NCBI GenBank assembly: GCA_043820025.1
Contig: JBDRED010000034.1
Span: 17,777-81,776 of the forward strand
Source: JBDRED01 sp043820025 [NCBI: Elusimicrobiota bacterium]
GTDB lineage: Bacteria; RUG730; JBDRED01
DNA: 64,000 nucleotides
Direction of reading: 5' to 3'
Below are positions 24,528-33,521 of this stretch, one piece after another (within the stretch, counting starts at the first letter, position 1; every line of letters begins with the position of its first letter). Both the position numbers and the translations under genes were made by a program. The notes below the pieces were generated by a model. The model had not been told where the DNA came from and made no database searches. It was given only the letters and a program-made list of their open reading frames with translations.

Positions 24528-26543
24528 ATGGAAAAGTATAAATTAAAAACATCATTTCAGCCGGCCGGGGACCAGCCGCATGCAATTAAAGAGCTGGTAC
24601 AAGGCGTTAAACAGGGCAATAACCATCAGGTTCTTTTGGGCGTAACAGGCTCAGGCAAAACATTTACAATAGCTAATGTTATACAAGAATTAAATATGCC
24701 GTTGCTCGTTATCTCTCCTAATAAAACTCTTGCCGCGCAGTTATACGTTGAATTTAAGAATTTCTTTCCGGACAATCCTGTTGAATATTTTATAAGCTAT
24801 TATGATTATTATCAGCCTGAAGCGTACATTCCGCAGAGCGATACATATATTGAGAAAGACGCGGCTATTAATGAGAGAATAGAGAGGCTGAGGTTAAAGG
24901 CCACATCATCGCTTTTCGAGAAACAAAACAGCATAGTTGTTGCCAGCGTGTCCTGTATTTACGGACTTGGCAATCCCGAAGATTACAGCGGTATGGTGGT
25001 TAATGTTCGAAAGGGAGAGAAATTAGTTAGAGAGAATATTGTTAAAGCGCTGGTGCGGATACAGTATGAGCGTAATGAAATGGCGTTTACGCAGGGAACA
25101 TTCAGGTTTAAGGGAGAGGTATTGGATATTTATCCGGCGTATGAGGAATTTGCGATTCGCATTGAGATGGATGAAGATAATATAAAAAATATTTGTATTT
25201 TTCATCCGATAAGCGGAGATATAATTAAACAGGTTGAGAAGATAACAATTTATCCTGCAAAACATTTTGTTATTAGCAGGCATAAGCTGGAGAGCGCTAT
25301 CTCAGACATTGAAAAGGAGCTGGCTCTGCAGGTAGAAGTTTTTCAAAAACAGGATAAACTCGTTGAAGCTCAGCGCTTAAAACAGAGAACCGAGTTTGAT
25401 ATTGAAATGATGAGAGAGATAGGATATTGCAATGGTATTGAAAACTATTCAAGGCATCTTAGCTCTCGAGCAGAAGGAGAAAGGCCTTTCTGCCTTTTAG
25501 ATTATTTTCCCAAACCATTTCTCGTCGCTATTGATGAATCGCATATAGCTGTGCCGCAGATAAGAGCAATGTATAACGGAGACAGGGCGCGTAAAACTAC
25601 GTTGATTGAACATGGATTCAGACTGCCTTCCAGCCTTGATAATAGGCCGCTTAAGTTTGAGGAGTTTGAAAAAATTGCGGGGCCTGTTATTTATGTATCG
25701 GCAACGCCGTCGGATTATGAGCTGAGTAAAGCGAACGGCGTGATAGTGGAGCAGATCATACGGCCAACAGGACTTGTTGATCCAAAGATAGAGGTAAGGC
25801 CTGTTAAAGGAATGATAGAGGATGTGTTTAATGAGATTAAGAATGTGGCTGGAAAAGGAGAGCGCGTGCTTATTACAACGCTTACCAAAAGATTTTCAGA
25901 GGATTTGGCGCAGTATATGGAGGAACATAATTTTAGAGCGCGGTATATGCACTCAGGTATTGACGCTCTTGAGAGAGTTAAAATTATAACGGAGTTTAGG
26001 CAGGGAAAGTTTGACTGTTTAATAGGCATAAACTTATTACGGGAAGGGCTGGACCTGCCTGAGGTTTCATTGGTAGTTATTATGGACGCTGACAAGGAAG
26101 GGTTTTTGCGCTCGGATAAGTCTCTTATCCAGACATGCGGCCGAGCTGCGAGAAATATCAATGGCCGGATTATTATGTACGCTGATACTGTTACAGGATC
26201 CATGGAAAGAGCTATTAGCGAGATGGAGCGCAGGCGGAATAAACAAAACGAGTACAATAAAAAACATGGAATTACGCCAAAAACAATTGTAAAATACATA
26301 GACCGTGAACTTTTGGAAGACGAAGATATAAAGAAAGAGTCCTTTAAGGTTGAGGAAAGGCTTATTGAATATGGATCTACCAAGAAGGAAATAATAGCTC
26401 GTGTTGAAAAAGAAATGAAACAAGCTGCTGAAGACTGGGATTTTGAGCGCGCGGCTGAGCTGAGAGAAAGATTGTTTGAGCTTCAGGGCAAAAAGGGTAG
26501 AGACGGAGGCAGTAAAGGTGGCAGTAAAAAAAGACATAAGTAA
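24528..26543 (+). CDS. uvrB: UvrABC system protein B (excinuclease)
   Basis: A 671-residue nucleotide excision repair helicase-like ATPase that receives DNA damage from UvrA and recruits UvrC. Visible motifs are Walker A GVTGSGKT (about residue 39), NKTLAAQLY, the beta-hairpin region SYYDYYQPEAYIP, DESH at about residue 340, the helicase motif REGLDLPEVSLV and QTCGRAARN. The C-terminal UVR domain (DWDFERAAELRERLFEL) is followed by a Gly/Lys-rich tail. The length is normal. TAGAGG lies before the ATG. The end overlaps the nadC start by 26 bases. Confidence 0.97.
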   Translation: MEKYKLKTSFQPAGDQPHAIKELVQGVKQGNNHQVLLGVTGSGKTFTIANVIQELNMPLLVISPNKTLAAQLYVEFKNFFPDNPVEYFISYYDYYQPEAYIPQSDTYIEKDAAINERIERLRLKATSSLFEKQNSIVVASVSCIYGLGNPEDYSGMVVNVRKGEKLVRENIVKALVRIQYERNEMAFTQGTFRFKGEVLDIYPAYEEFAIRIEMDEDNIKNICIFHPISGDIIKQVEKITIYPAKHFVISRHKLESAISDIEKELALQVEVFQKQDKLVEAQRLKQRTEFDIEMMREIGYCNGIENYSRHLSSRAEGERPFCLLDYFPKPFLVAIDESHIAVPQIRAMYNGDRARKTTLIEHGFRLPSSLDNRPLKFEEFEKIAGPVIYVSATPSDYELSKANGVIVEQIIRPTGLVDPKIEVRPVKGMIEDVFNEIKNVAGKGERVLITTLTKRFSEDLAQYMEEHNFRARYMHSGIDALERVKIITEFRQGKFDCLIGINLLREGLDLPEVSLVVIMDADKEGFLRSDKSLIQTCGRAARNINGRIIMYADTVTGSMERAISEMERRRNKQNEYNKKHGITPKTIVKYIDRELLEDEDIKKESFKVEERLIEYGSTKKEIIARVEKEMKQAAEDWDFERAAELRERLFELQGKKGRDGGSKGGSKKRHK

Positions 26544-27456
26544 TAAAAAAGAGGTCAGGGATTTAATCTCTATCGCGCTTCAAGAGGATATTGGGCATGG
26601 CGATGTAACAAGCGCCAATACTATAAGAAACAATAAACAGGTTAAGGCTGAGTTGATTGTTAAGTCAGACGGCGTTATATCCGGCATTAATATAATTCCA
26701 ACAATTATAAATATCGCAAAACAAAGAAAGTATGTTTTAAAAAATATCACAGCTGAGTTTAATATAAAAGACGGCGAGCATGTTAAACAAAACACGGTTA
26801 TAGGTTCTTTACACGGCGGCATTAAGGATGTTTTAGCGTTAGAGAGGACAATACTAAATTTTTTATCTCGAATGTCAGGAGTAGCCACTGAAACTTCGCG
26901 CATTTCCAAGCTGTTAAAAAAATCAAGAGCTTATGTTTATGATACCCGTAAAACTTTGCCGGGCTGGCGCGCGCCGGATAAATATGCTGTTTTGTGCGGC
27001 GGCGGCAGGAATCATAGATACGATCTTGGAGAATATTTATTGATTAAAGATAATCATTGGAGCGCTGATTGCGAGGGCGTTTTGGATTATCTTAAATCAG
27101 CTAAAAAGAAGAAGCCGGTTGAGGTTGAGATAGATAGTATGGGTATGTTAATGGAACCGGCTGTGTTAAACGCGGATATAATAATGCTCGATAATTTTAA
27201 ATTTAATGATATAAAAAAAGCGATAAAATATTTGAGGAATGAAGAGAAAAAACTTAATAAGAAAATAGAAATTGAGGTTTCAGGCGGAGTAAATATCGGA
27301 CATGTAAAAAATTTGGCAAAGCTGGATATTGATAGAATATCAATAGGGCGTATAACGCATTCTGCTCCGGCTCTTGATATATCATTGGAGATTCAGAGAT
27401 CGAGAAAGTTAAGCGCAGGGACTGTTACTGAAAAGGGACCGTTCCCTCTGAGATGA
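26518..27456 (+). CDS. nadC: Nicotinate-nucleotide pyrophosphorylase (quinolinate phosphoribosyltransferase)
   Basis: A 312-residue enzyme that makes nicotinate mononucleotide from quinolinate and PRPP in NAD synthesis. Motifs: EDIGHGDVTS near the N-terminus, LNFLSRMSGVAT, DTRKTLPGWR, GGGRNHRYDLGEYLLIKDNH and EVEIDS, then the EVSGGVN and SIGRITHSAPALD phosphate-site end. The GTG at 26518 is preferred because GGAGG at 26505-26509 is eight bases upstream; this places its ribosome binding site inside the uvrB tail and gives a 26-base overlap, so the two are probably translationally coupled. It shares the NAD pathway with nadB at 12570. Confidence 0.95.
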   Translation: MAVKKDISNKKEVRDLISIALQEDIGHGDVTSANTIRNNKQVKAELIVKSDGVISGINIIPTIINIAKQRKYVLKNITAEFNIKDGEHVKQNTVIGSLHGGIKDVLALERTILNFLSRMSGVATETSRISKLLKKSRAYVYDTRKTLPGWRAPDKYAVLCGGGRNHRYDLGEYLLIKDNHWSADCEGVLDYLKSAKKKKPVEVEIDSMGMLMEPAVLNADIIMLDNFKFNDIKKAIKYLRNEEKKLNKKIEIEVSGGVNIGHVKNLAKLDIDRISIGRITHSAPALDISLEIQRSRKLSAGTVTEKGPFPLR

Positions 27457-27472
27457 GAGAGAGATTTAATTT

Positions 27473-28660
27473 ATGAAAACAAAAATAGTTTTAGGCAGTA
27501 TATTTTTTACAGTATTTATTATGGCGCTTATATTTGGCTATAATATGACAAGAAAAGAGCGTATTAAGGAACCGTCAATAATTATTTCTTCAGGAACATT
27601 TAGTCAGGGCGAATCATTTTATTCTGTGCTAAAGAATGAAAATTTTAAGATTGAAGAGATGTATGCTGTTATTAACACACTGGCAAAAGAGGTATCAGCC
27701 AGGTCATTGCGTCCGGGCCATGAATACATAATTGAAAAATCAACATCAAATAATTTTTTATCATTTACATATCTTCCCGGAATAGTGGAATCCTATAAGG
27801 TTACTGTATCGAGTAAAGGCGTGTATAGCGTTGCAAAGATTGTTGAGGAATTGAAAAAGGAATATGTAGGTTTTACCGGAGAGATAAAGAGCTCATTATA
27901 TGAGGGAATGGTTTCTAATCCGAATGGCAGCGCGAGCCTTGCTGTAAAGTTTGCGGATATATTTGCATGGCAGATAGATTTCTTAACTGAGCCAAGAGAG
28001 GGGGATAAATTTAAGCTGGTATATGAAAGTATGAAATCTTCCAGAGGCCATGTTATAGAAGGACGTGTTGTTGCAGCGCAATATATAAGCAAAAGTAACA
28101 CGGATACTGCTGTATACTTTAACGGAGCTGAGAACTATGACGGATATTATGACCTGAAAGGCCGGTCAATGTATAAGGCGTTCTTAAGGTCGCCAATGAA
28201 CTACAGGCGTATAAGCTCATATTTTAGCAAGAGCCGAATGCATCCGATCTTAAAATACCGCAGGCCGCATCTGGGTATTGATTATGCTGCGCCAAGAGGT
28301 ACGCCTATTGTAACAATTGGTGATGGCAAGGTAATTTTTGTTGGACGTAATGGCGGATATGGAAAACAGGTTAAGATAAGGCATAATTCTAATTATGAAA
28401 CCTGGTACGCGCATCTTAATGGATATGCAAAAGGAGTTAAAACCGGCGCGCATGTTAAACAAGGCCAGGTTATTGGATATTGCGGGTCAACAGGTATGGC
28501 AACAGGCCCGCATCTGGATTTTAGGATGAAAAAAAGTGGTAGTTTTGTCAATTTTCTGGCAATAAAGATACCTGCCGGAAAAACAATCCCTGCGAAATTT
28601 GCTGAGGAGTTTTCTGAAATAAAAAAGGATTTGCTCGCGAAACTGTATTTATTGACATAA
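27473..28660 (+). CDS. M23 family (LytM-type) peptidase, membrane-anchored, altered HxH motif
   Basis: A 395-residue envelope protein with an N-terminal membrane anchor (residues about 5-23), a central domain, and a C-terminal LytM domain (about 265-365) of the M23 family, which cuts peptidoglycan cross-bridges. HPILKYRRPHLGIDYAAP carries the HxxxD zinc motif. The usual HxH in GPHLHFE is here GPHLDFR, so the second His, a zinc ligand, is replaced by Asp. It may therefore bind metal differently or be a non-catalytic activator like EnvC/NlpD. It starts 16 bases after nadC with a GAGAGA site. Confidence 0.85.
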   Translation: MKTKIVLGSIFFTVFIMALIFGYNMTRKERIKEPSIIISSGTFSQGESFYSVLKNENFKIEEMYAVINTLAKEVSARSLRPGHEYIIEKSTSNNFLSFTYLPGIVESYKVTVSSKGVYSVAKIVEELKKEYVGFTGEIKSSLYEGMVSNPNGSASLAVKFADIFAWQIDFLTEPREGDKFKLVYESMKSSRGHVIEGRVVAAQYISKSNTDTAVYFNGAENYDGYYDLKGRSMYKAFLRSPMNYRRISSYFSKSRMHPILKYRRPHLGIDYAAPRGTPIVTIGDGKVIFVGRNGGYGKQVKIRHNSNYETWYAHLNGYAKGVKTGAHVKQGQVIGYCGSTGMATGPHLDFRMKKSGSFVNFLAIKIPAGKTIPAKFAEEFSEIKKDLLAKLYLLT

Positions 28661-28730
28661 TACAAGGTAAATCAACGGTTTCTTTTGTTCTCAAGCCTGT
28701 GGATTATCATAAAAAACACCATTAATTTTA

Positions 28731-28759
28731 TTGACATTATTATATAATATTAATATACT
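28731..28759 (+). promoter_or_regulatory. Promoter for rpmE
   Basis: A perfect TTGACA (28731-28736), 17 bases, then TATACT (28754-28759). Transcription would begin near 28766, about 30 bases ahead of the rpmE ATG. Confidence 0.7.
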
Positions 28760-28794
28760 TTAAACTTCAATTTATTGACTATAGGAGAAAGATA

Positions 28795-29142
28795 ATGAAA
28801 AAGGGAATTCATCCGGAATATGTAGAAGCAACCATAACTTGCGCGTGTGGGAATGTTATAAAAACACGATCAACTCAGCCAAAAATAAAGGTAGAAATAT
28901 GTTCAGCGTGCCATCCGTTCTTTACAGGTATGCAAAAACTAGTTGATACAGCGGGCCGTGTAGAAAGATTTTCTAAGAAGTACACTCAAACAGAAGGCAA
29001 AACAGTGCGCAAGGTGTCAAAACAGGATGAGAGAAAGCTTTCGCGTATTTCTAAGAAAAAGATAGCAGTGAAAAAGGTTATTAAGAAAAAGGAACCAAAA
29101 ATCGCTGATAAGAAAAAGGTAGAAAAAAAGGAAAGCAAGTAG
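28795..29142 (+). CDS. rpmE: 50S ribosomal protein L31 with lysine-rich C-terminal extension
   Basis: The first 65 residues are a normal zinc-binding (C+) L31: MKKGIHPEY, then TCACGN and [11 protein letters not shown], giving the cysteine ligands. L31 bridges the two ribosomal subunits. The remaining 50 residues are almost all Lys, Val and Glu ([15 protein letters not shown]), a tail not found in typical L31 of about 70 residues. It has its own promoter, an AGGAG site, and a strong terminator just downstream, so it is a single-gene unit. Confidence 0.95.
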   Translation: MKKGIHPEYVEATITCACGNVIKTRSTQPKIKVEICSACHPFFTGMQKLVDTAGRVERFSKKYTQTEGKTVRKVSKQDERKLSRISKKKIAVKKVIKKKEPKIADKKKVEKKESK

Positions 29143-29162
29143 AGCAGAATAATAAATTTTGT

Positions 29163-29209
29163 ATGGCAGCTCTTAAACTAAATAAATTGTTGAGCTGCCA
29201 TTTCTTTTT
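29163..29209 (+). terminator. Intrinsic terminator after rpmE
   Basis: ATGGCAGCTC (29163-29172) pairs perfectly with GAGCTGCCAT (29192-29201), a 10-bp stem followed by TTCTTTTTTT. This is the clearest free-standing terminator in the window. The next start codon is only about 15 bases further on, so the following gene must be transcribed by leakage, or from a start inside this region. Confidence 0.85.
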
Positions 29210-29223
29210 TTATGGGGAGATAT

Positions 29224-30150
29224 ATGGATAAAAAAATGTTAGTAGGCGGCCAGGCGGTTATAGAGGGCGTGATGATGCGCTCGCCGGCATATTACGCTAT
29301 TGCATTGCGGAAATCAAATGGCGAAATAAAACTAAAGATAGAGCCTTTTAACAGCATTACAAAACGTATTAAAATTCTTAGCAAGCCATTTTTGAGAGGA
29401 ATCGTCACATTAATAGAAACATTGATTTTAGGAGTGAAAACTCTGTCATATTCAGCGGACGAGTATATGCAGGAGATTGAAAACACCGAGGAAAAAGCGC
29501 CTGTAAAGAAGGAAGAAAAAAAAGGAATAAATTGGGAAATTTTCGGAACAATTGTGTTTTCCTTTGCGTTTGGAATAGTGCTATTTGTAGCTCTGCCATT
29601 ATTTGCCGCTCAGTTTATTAAGAGTTTTTGGGCGCCGGGCACACACTATATTGTATTTAATATAATTGACGGATTAGTGCGTCTTGCGGTATTTATTTTT
29701 TATATTTTAGGCATTTCATTATTAAAGGATGTTAGAAGGGTTTTTGAATATCATGGAGCTGAACATAAGTCTGTGTTTGCCTATGAAAACGGTATGGACT
29801 TAAAGGTGGAACATATAAAGGTGTTTAGCACGCTTCATCCGCGCTGCGGCACAAACTTTATGCTTATTGTTATACTCTTAAGTATTCTTGTGATTACGAT
29901 GTTTAAAACAGACACATTTATAGCAAGGTTTGGCTTAAGGCTTTTAATACTGCCTCTTCTTGCGAGCGTATCTTATGAGATTATTAGGATTTTTGGAAAA
30001 TTTGAGAAAAATGCTTTTGTAAAATTACTGCTTGCTCCCGGACTTCTCCTTCAGAAGATTACTACCAGAGAGCCTGATGATTCGCAGATGGAGGTTGCGG
30101 CAGCAGCTTTACAGGCTGTGCTCGACGCTGAGTTGGAGAATAAAAAATGA
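29224..30150 (+). CDS. DUF1385 membrane protein (YqhQ-like)
   Basis: A 308-residue integral membrane protein of the DUF1385/YqhQ family, function unknown. Signature motifs are [14 protein letters not shown] at the N-terminus, [14 protein letters not shown] (about residue 180) and [14 protein letters not shown]; about four to five membrane helices lie between. In B. subtilis yqhQ also lies near translation genes, and here it overlaps prfA by four bases (ATGA). The ATG at 29224 is chosen because GGGGAGA lies directly before it; the ATG at 29212 would lie in the terminator tail. Confidence 0.9.
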   Translation: MDKKMLVGGQAVIEGVMMRSPAYYAIALRKSNGEIKLKIEPFNSITKRIKILSKPFLRGIVTLIETLILGVKTLSYSADEYMQEIENTEEKAPVKKEEKKGINWEIFGTIVFSFAFGIVLFVALPLFAAQFIKSFWAPGTHYIVFNIIDGLVRLAVFIFYILGISLLKDVRRVFEYHGAEHKSVFAYENGMDLKVEHIKVFSTLHPRCGTNFMLIVILLSILVITMFKTDTFIARFGLRLLILPLLASVSYEIIRIFGKFEKNAFVKLLLAPGLLLQKITTREPDDSQMEVAAAALQAVLDAELENKK

Positions 30151-31211
30151 TAGAAAAATTAAAAGGATTAGAGGACAGGCTTAATGAGCTAGAGTCTTTG
30201 GTATCTGATCCTGAAGTTATAAAGGATCAGAAAAAACTGCGCGATTATTCAAAGGAACATTCAGAGCTTTTAATAAAGGTTTCTAAGTTTCGCGAATATA
30301 AAAATATTTGCAAAGAGCTGGATCATCTTTCTGACATGGCGGATAATGAAAAAGATCCTGAATTGCGAAAAATGGCTGAAGATGAGCTGAGCGGCATTGA
30401 AATGAAAAAGGTGAAATGCGAGGAAGAACTAAAGATGATTCTTATTCCCAAAGACCCTTTTGCCGATAAGAATACAATTGTGGAAATCCGAGCAGGCACA
30501 GGAGGAGAAGAGGCTGCCTTATTTGCGGGCGAGTTATTTAGAATGTATATGCGGTATGCGGAAAGGCGCGGGTGGAAAACTGAAGTTATTGACGGTAATC
30601 CTACTGAGCTGGGCGGATTTAAAGAGGTAATATTCCAGATAATTGGTACTGATGTTTATAATTTTCTAAGGTTTGAAAGCGGAGCGCATAGAGTTCAACG
30701 CGTGCCTGCTACTGAAGCGGGCGGGCGCGTACATACTTCCGCTGTAACTGTCGCTGTATTGCCTGAGGCAGACGAGGTTGATATAGATATTAAGCAGGAA
30801 GAGCTTAGAATTGACACATATTGTTCTTCCGGAAAGGGTGGGCAGAGCGTTAATACGACGTACTCTGCCGTGCGTATCACGCATATTCCTACAGGCGTTG
30901 TTGTGCAGTGCCAGGATGAAAGGTCCCAGCTTAAAAATAAAGCTAAAGCAATGAAAATACTCAGATCAAGGCTTCTCAAAAAATATCAGGAAGAACAGGA
31001 AAATAGTATTGCGATGAATAGGAAGGAGCAGGTAGGTTCCGGAGACAGAAGCGAAAAAATAAGAACATATAATTTTCCGCAAGATAGAATTACAGACCAC
31101 AGGATCGGCTTTACAAGGCATAATCTTCCCGGGTTTTTAGACGGAGATATACAGGATCTCTTAGACGCTCTTTTAATGAAGGATGCTGAAGAAAAGTTGA
31201 AAGGAGTATGA
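30147..31211 (+). CDS. prfA: Peptide chain release factor 1
   Basis: A 354-residue factor that ends translation at UAA and UAG. The GGQ motif ([18 protein letters not shown], about residue 229) reaches the peptidyl transferase centre, and [14 protein letters not shown] contains the PAT tripeptide of RF1 rather than RF2's SPF. The helical N-terminal domain 1 is present. Its ATG overlaps the DUF1385 stop. The GGQ Gln is the target of PrmC, encoded 150 bases downstream. Confidence 0.97.
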   Translation: MIEKLKGLEDRLNELESLVSDPEVIKDQKKLRDYSKEHSELLIKVSKFREYKNICKELDHLSDMADNEKDPELRKMAEDELSGIEMKKVKCEEELKMILIPKDPFADKNTIVEIRAGTGGEEAALFAGELFRMYMRYAERRGWKTEVIDGNPTELGGFKEVIFQIIGTDVYNFLRFESGAHRVQRVPATEAGGRVHTSAVTVAVLPEADEVDIDIKQEELRIDTYCSSGKGGQSVNTTYSAVRITHIPTGVVVQCQDERSQLKNKAKAMKILRSRLLKKYQEEQENSIAMNRKEQVGSGDRSEKIRTYNFPQDRITDHRIGFTRHNLPGFLDGDIQDLLDALLMKDAEEKLKGV

Positions 31212-31273
31212 ATAAGTGTTTAGGGGAATGAAGGCGTGGGTTATAAACCCGGTCCGGCAATAAGAAAATTTTA

Positions 31274-31304
31274 CGTCATTGCGGGCAAAGCGAAGCAATC
31301 TTCG
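31274..31304 (+). repeat. Palindromic dispersed repeat (GTCATTGCGGGC...GAAGCAATC)
   Basis: CGTCATTGCGGGC is followed by AAAGCGAAGCAATCTTC; ATTGC at 31278-31282 pairs with GCAAT at 31295-31299. This has the form of a repeat seen in many bacterial genomes between genes. A further remnant (GCATGCAGCG) follows before prmC and shares ten bases, inverted, with the copy at 38035-38070. Confidence 0.5.
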
Positions 31305-31363
31305 ATAAGTTAAGAAGCGGCATGCAGCGACAATTTATGAATTGCCTCTAAAAAGGAAGATTT

Positions 31364-32254
31364 ATGGCGCAGACAATAATAAAACAAAATACTATTTCTA
31401 AACTTATTGACGTGCTTGAATGGACTGCTGATTTTTTTAAAAAGAATAGTATCAAAAGCGCCAGGTTAGACGCTGAAGTTCTTTTAGCGCATGTATTAGG
31501 CATGAAGCGGCTTGATTTATATTTAAACTTTGAGAGGCATTTAACCGAAGAAGAAAGAATAAAATATAAAAATTTGGTTCAAAGGCGCAAGGATAGAATT
31601 CCGGTAGCGTATCTTATTGGCGACAAAGAGTTTATGGGTCTAAGTTTTAAAGTTAACAATAATGTATTGATTCCAAGGCCGGAGACTGAGTTGTTAGTAG
31701 AACAGGTGATTTCCAGAGCAAAAGGAAATGATCCGGAAAAAGGAATAGTGATTGATGTGTTTACCGGCAGCGGTAATATTGCAATAAGTCTTGCAAAAAA
31801 CATGGAAAATGTGGCAGTATATGGTATTGATATTGACGATAATGCGTTAAAATGCGCTGAACAGAACGCGGTTAATAACATTGTAGCTGATAAGGTAAAT
31901 TTTATAAAGGGCGATGTTTTAAAGCCGCTTTGCGCTTATCCGCTCAAAAACAGCGTGGATATTATTACAGCAAATCCGCCATATATAAAAACAGGCGAAT
32001 TAGCCGGCCTGGAGCCTGAAGTTCAAAATGAGCCTAAATCCGCTTTAGACGGCGGAGACGACGGACTGGATTTTTATAAAAGGCTTATTAAAGAGAGTAA
32101 AGAGTATTTGAAGAAAGATGGATTATTAGCAATGGAGATTGGCGCGGATCTTAAGGGTGAGGTTGTGGATCTGTTAGAAGAGTATGGATATAAAGATATT
32201 AATGTTATTCCGGATTATGCAGGCTTAGATCGAGTCATTGTATGTAAGAGGTAA
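31364..32254 (+). CDS. prmC: Release factor glutamine methyltransferase
   Basis: A 296-residue SAM-dependent methylase of the GGQ glutamine in RF1 and RF2. The N-terminal helical domain (ARLDAEVLLAHVLGM, QRRKDRIPVAYLIG) recognises the release factor. The catalytic domain has VFTGSGNIAISLAK for SAM and the NPPYIK motif (about residue 206) that holds the amide. It follows prfA, its substrate gene, and precedes murA by one base; prfA-prmC-murA is a common order. GGAAG lies before the ATG. Confidence 0.96.
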   Translation: MAQTIIKQNTISKLIDVLEWTADFFKKNSIKSARLDAEVLLAHVLGMKRLDLYLNFERHLTEEERIKYKNLVQRRKDRIPVAYLIGDKEFMGLSFKVNNNVLIPRPETELLVEQVISRAKGNDPEKGIVIDVFTGSGNIAISLAKNMENVAVYGIDIDDNALKCAEQNAVNNIVADKVNFIKGDVLKPLCAYPLKNSVDIITANPPYIKTGELAGLEPEVQNEPKSALDGGDDGLDFYKRLIKESKEYLKKDGLLAMEIGADLKGEVVDLLEEYGYKDINVIPDYAGLDRVIVCKR

Positions 32255-32255
32255 T

Positions 32256-33518
32256 ATGGATAGACTTATTATTAGAGGCGGAAAAAAACTAAAAGGAAAG
32301 GCGCAGATCAGCGGGTCAAAAAATGCGTCATTACCAATATTATTCGCGTCTCTACTTACAGATGACGAATGCGTAATAGAGAATGTTCCGCGTTTACGGG
32401 ATATTGAGACTACTATAGGAGTGTTGTCTTATTTAGGCAAAAAGGTTGAGCAGGACGGTAATACAATAAAAATTTCAAGTAATGGAGAGGCTCATAAGGA
32501 AGCTCCTTATGAGCTTGTAAAAAAAATGAGGGCATCAGCGCTTGTGATGGGCCCGCTTTTAGCAAGGCATCAAACAGCAAAGGCATCTTTGCCCGGCGGA
32601 TGCGCTATTGGCGCAAGGCCTATCAATATTCATTTAAATGGATTTAAGGATTTAGGGGCAAAGGTTAATCTTGAGCAAGGATATGTTACATTAAAGACAA
32701 AGAAACTTAAGGGCGCAAATGTGGTTTTTGATTATCCAAGCGTTGGAGCTACTGAAAATATACTCATGGCAGCTACTTTAACGGAAGGAGAGACTGTAAT
32801 TGAAAATGCCGCGAGAGAACCTGAGATAACAGCTCTTGCTAATTGTCTTATTTCAATGGGCGCTGATATAAAGGGGTGTGGGACAAGCGAAATAAAGATA
32901 AGAGGCGTTAAAAAATTAGCCGGAACCAGGCATAGGGTTATAAGCGATAGAATTGAGTGCGGCACACTGATGATTGCTGCGGCAATAACAAGAGGCGATG
33001 TTTTACTCGAGGGTGTTGATCTTGACGATATGTCAGCTCTTATAATTAAACTTGAAGAAACAGGCGTAAGCATAAAAAAAACAAAAAAAGGCCTGCATCT
33101 TAAAGCGAAGAATATAATTAAACCTGTAAATATCGAAACAGCGCCTTATCCGGGATTTCCAACTGATATGCAGGCGCAATGGATGGCGTTAATGTGCACT
33201 GCAAAAGGCAGTTCAATCGTTACTGAAACTGTTTTTGAAAATAGATTTATGCATGTTTGCGAACTGCAGAGGATGGGCGCCAGGCTGAGTATTCGAGGAC
33301 ACAGCGTGTTTGTCGAAGGGAATGATACGCTAAGCGGAGCGCAGGTTATGGCTACTGACCTTCGCGCGTCGGCAACGCTCGTTCTAGCGGGCCTTGTAGC
33401 TAAAGGAAAGACGGAGATTTCAAGAATATATCATTTAGATAGAGGATACGAACATCTTGAAAATAAATTACAGATTTTGGGAGCAGATATAAAGCGCGTA
33501 AAAAATCAGGAGGATTAA
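32256..33518 (+). CDS. murA: UDP-N-acetylglucosamine 1-carboxyvinyltransferase
   Basis: The first committed enzyme of peptidoglycan synthesis, joining enolpyruvate from PEP to UDP-GlcNAc. At 420 residues it is full length. The catalytic Cys, the fosfomycin target, is present in PGGCAIGARPINIH (about residue 115). KNASLPILFA and FPTDMQAQWMAL are also typical. The ATG at 32256 follows GAGGT; an earlier in-frame start at 32238 lies within prmC. It is the head of a run of genes continuing into the his genes. Confidence 0.97.
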   Translation: MDRLIIRGGKKLKGKAQISGSKNASLPILFASLLTDDECVIENVPRLRDIETTIGVLSYLGKKVEQDGNTIKISSNGEAHKEAPYELVKKMRASALVMGPLLARHQTAKASLPGGCAIGARPINIHLNGFKDLGAKVNLEQGYVTLKTKKLKGANVVFDYPSVGATENILMAATLTEGETVIENAAREPEITALANCLISMGADIKGCGTSEIKIRGVKKLAGTRHRVISDRIECGTLMIAAAITRGDVLLEGVDLDDMSALIIKLEETGVSIKKTKKGLHLKAKNIIKPVNIETAPYPGFPTDMQAQWMALMCTAKGSSIVTETVFENRFMHVCELQRMGARLSIRGHSVFVEGNDTLSGAQVMATDLRASATLVLAGLVAKGKTEISRIYHLDRGYEHLENKLQILGADIKRVKNQED

Positions 33519-33521
33519 TTA

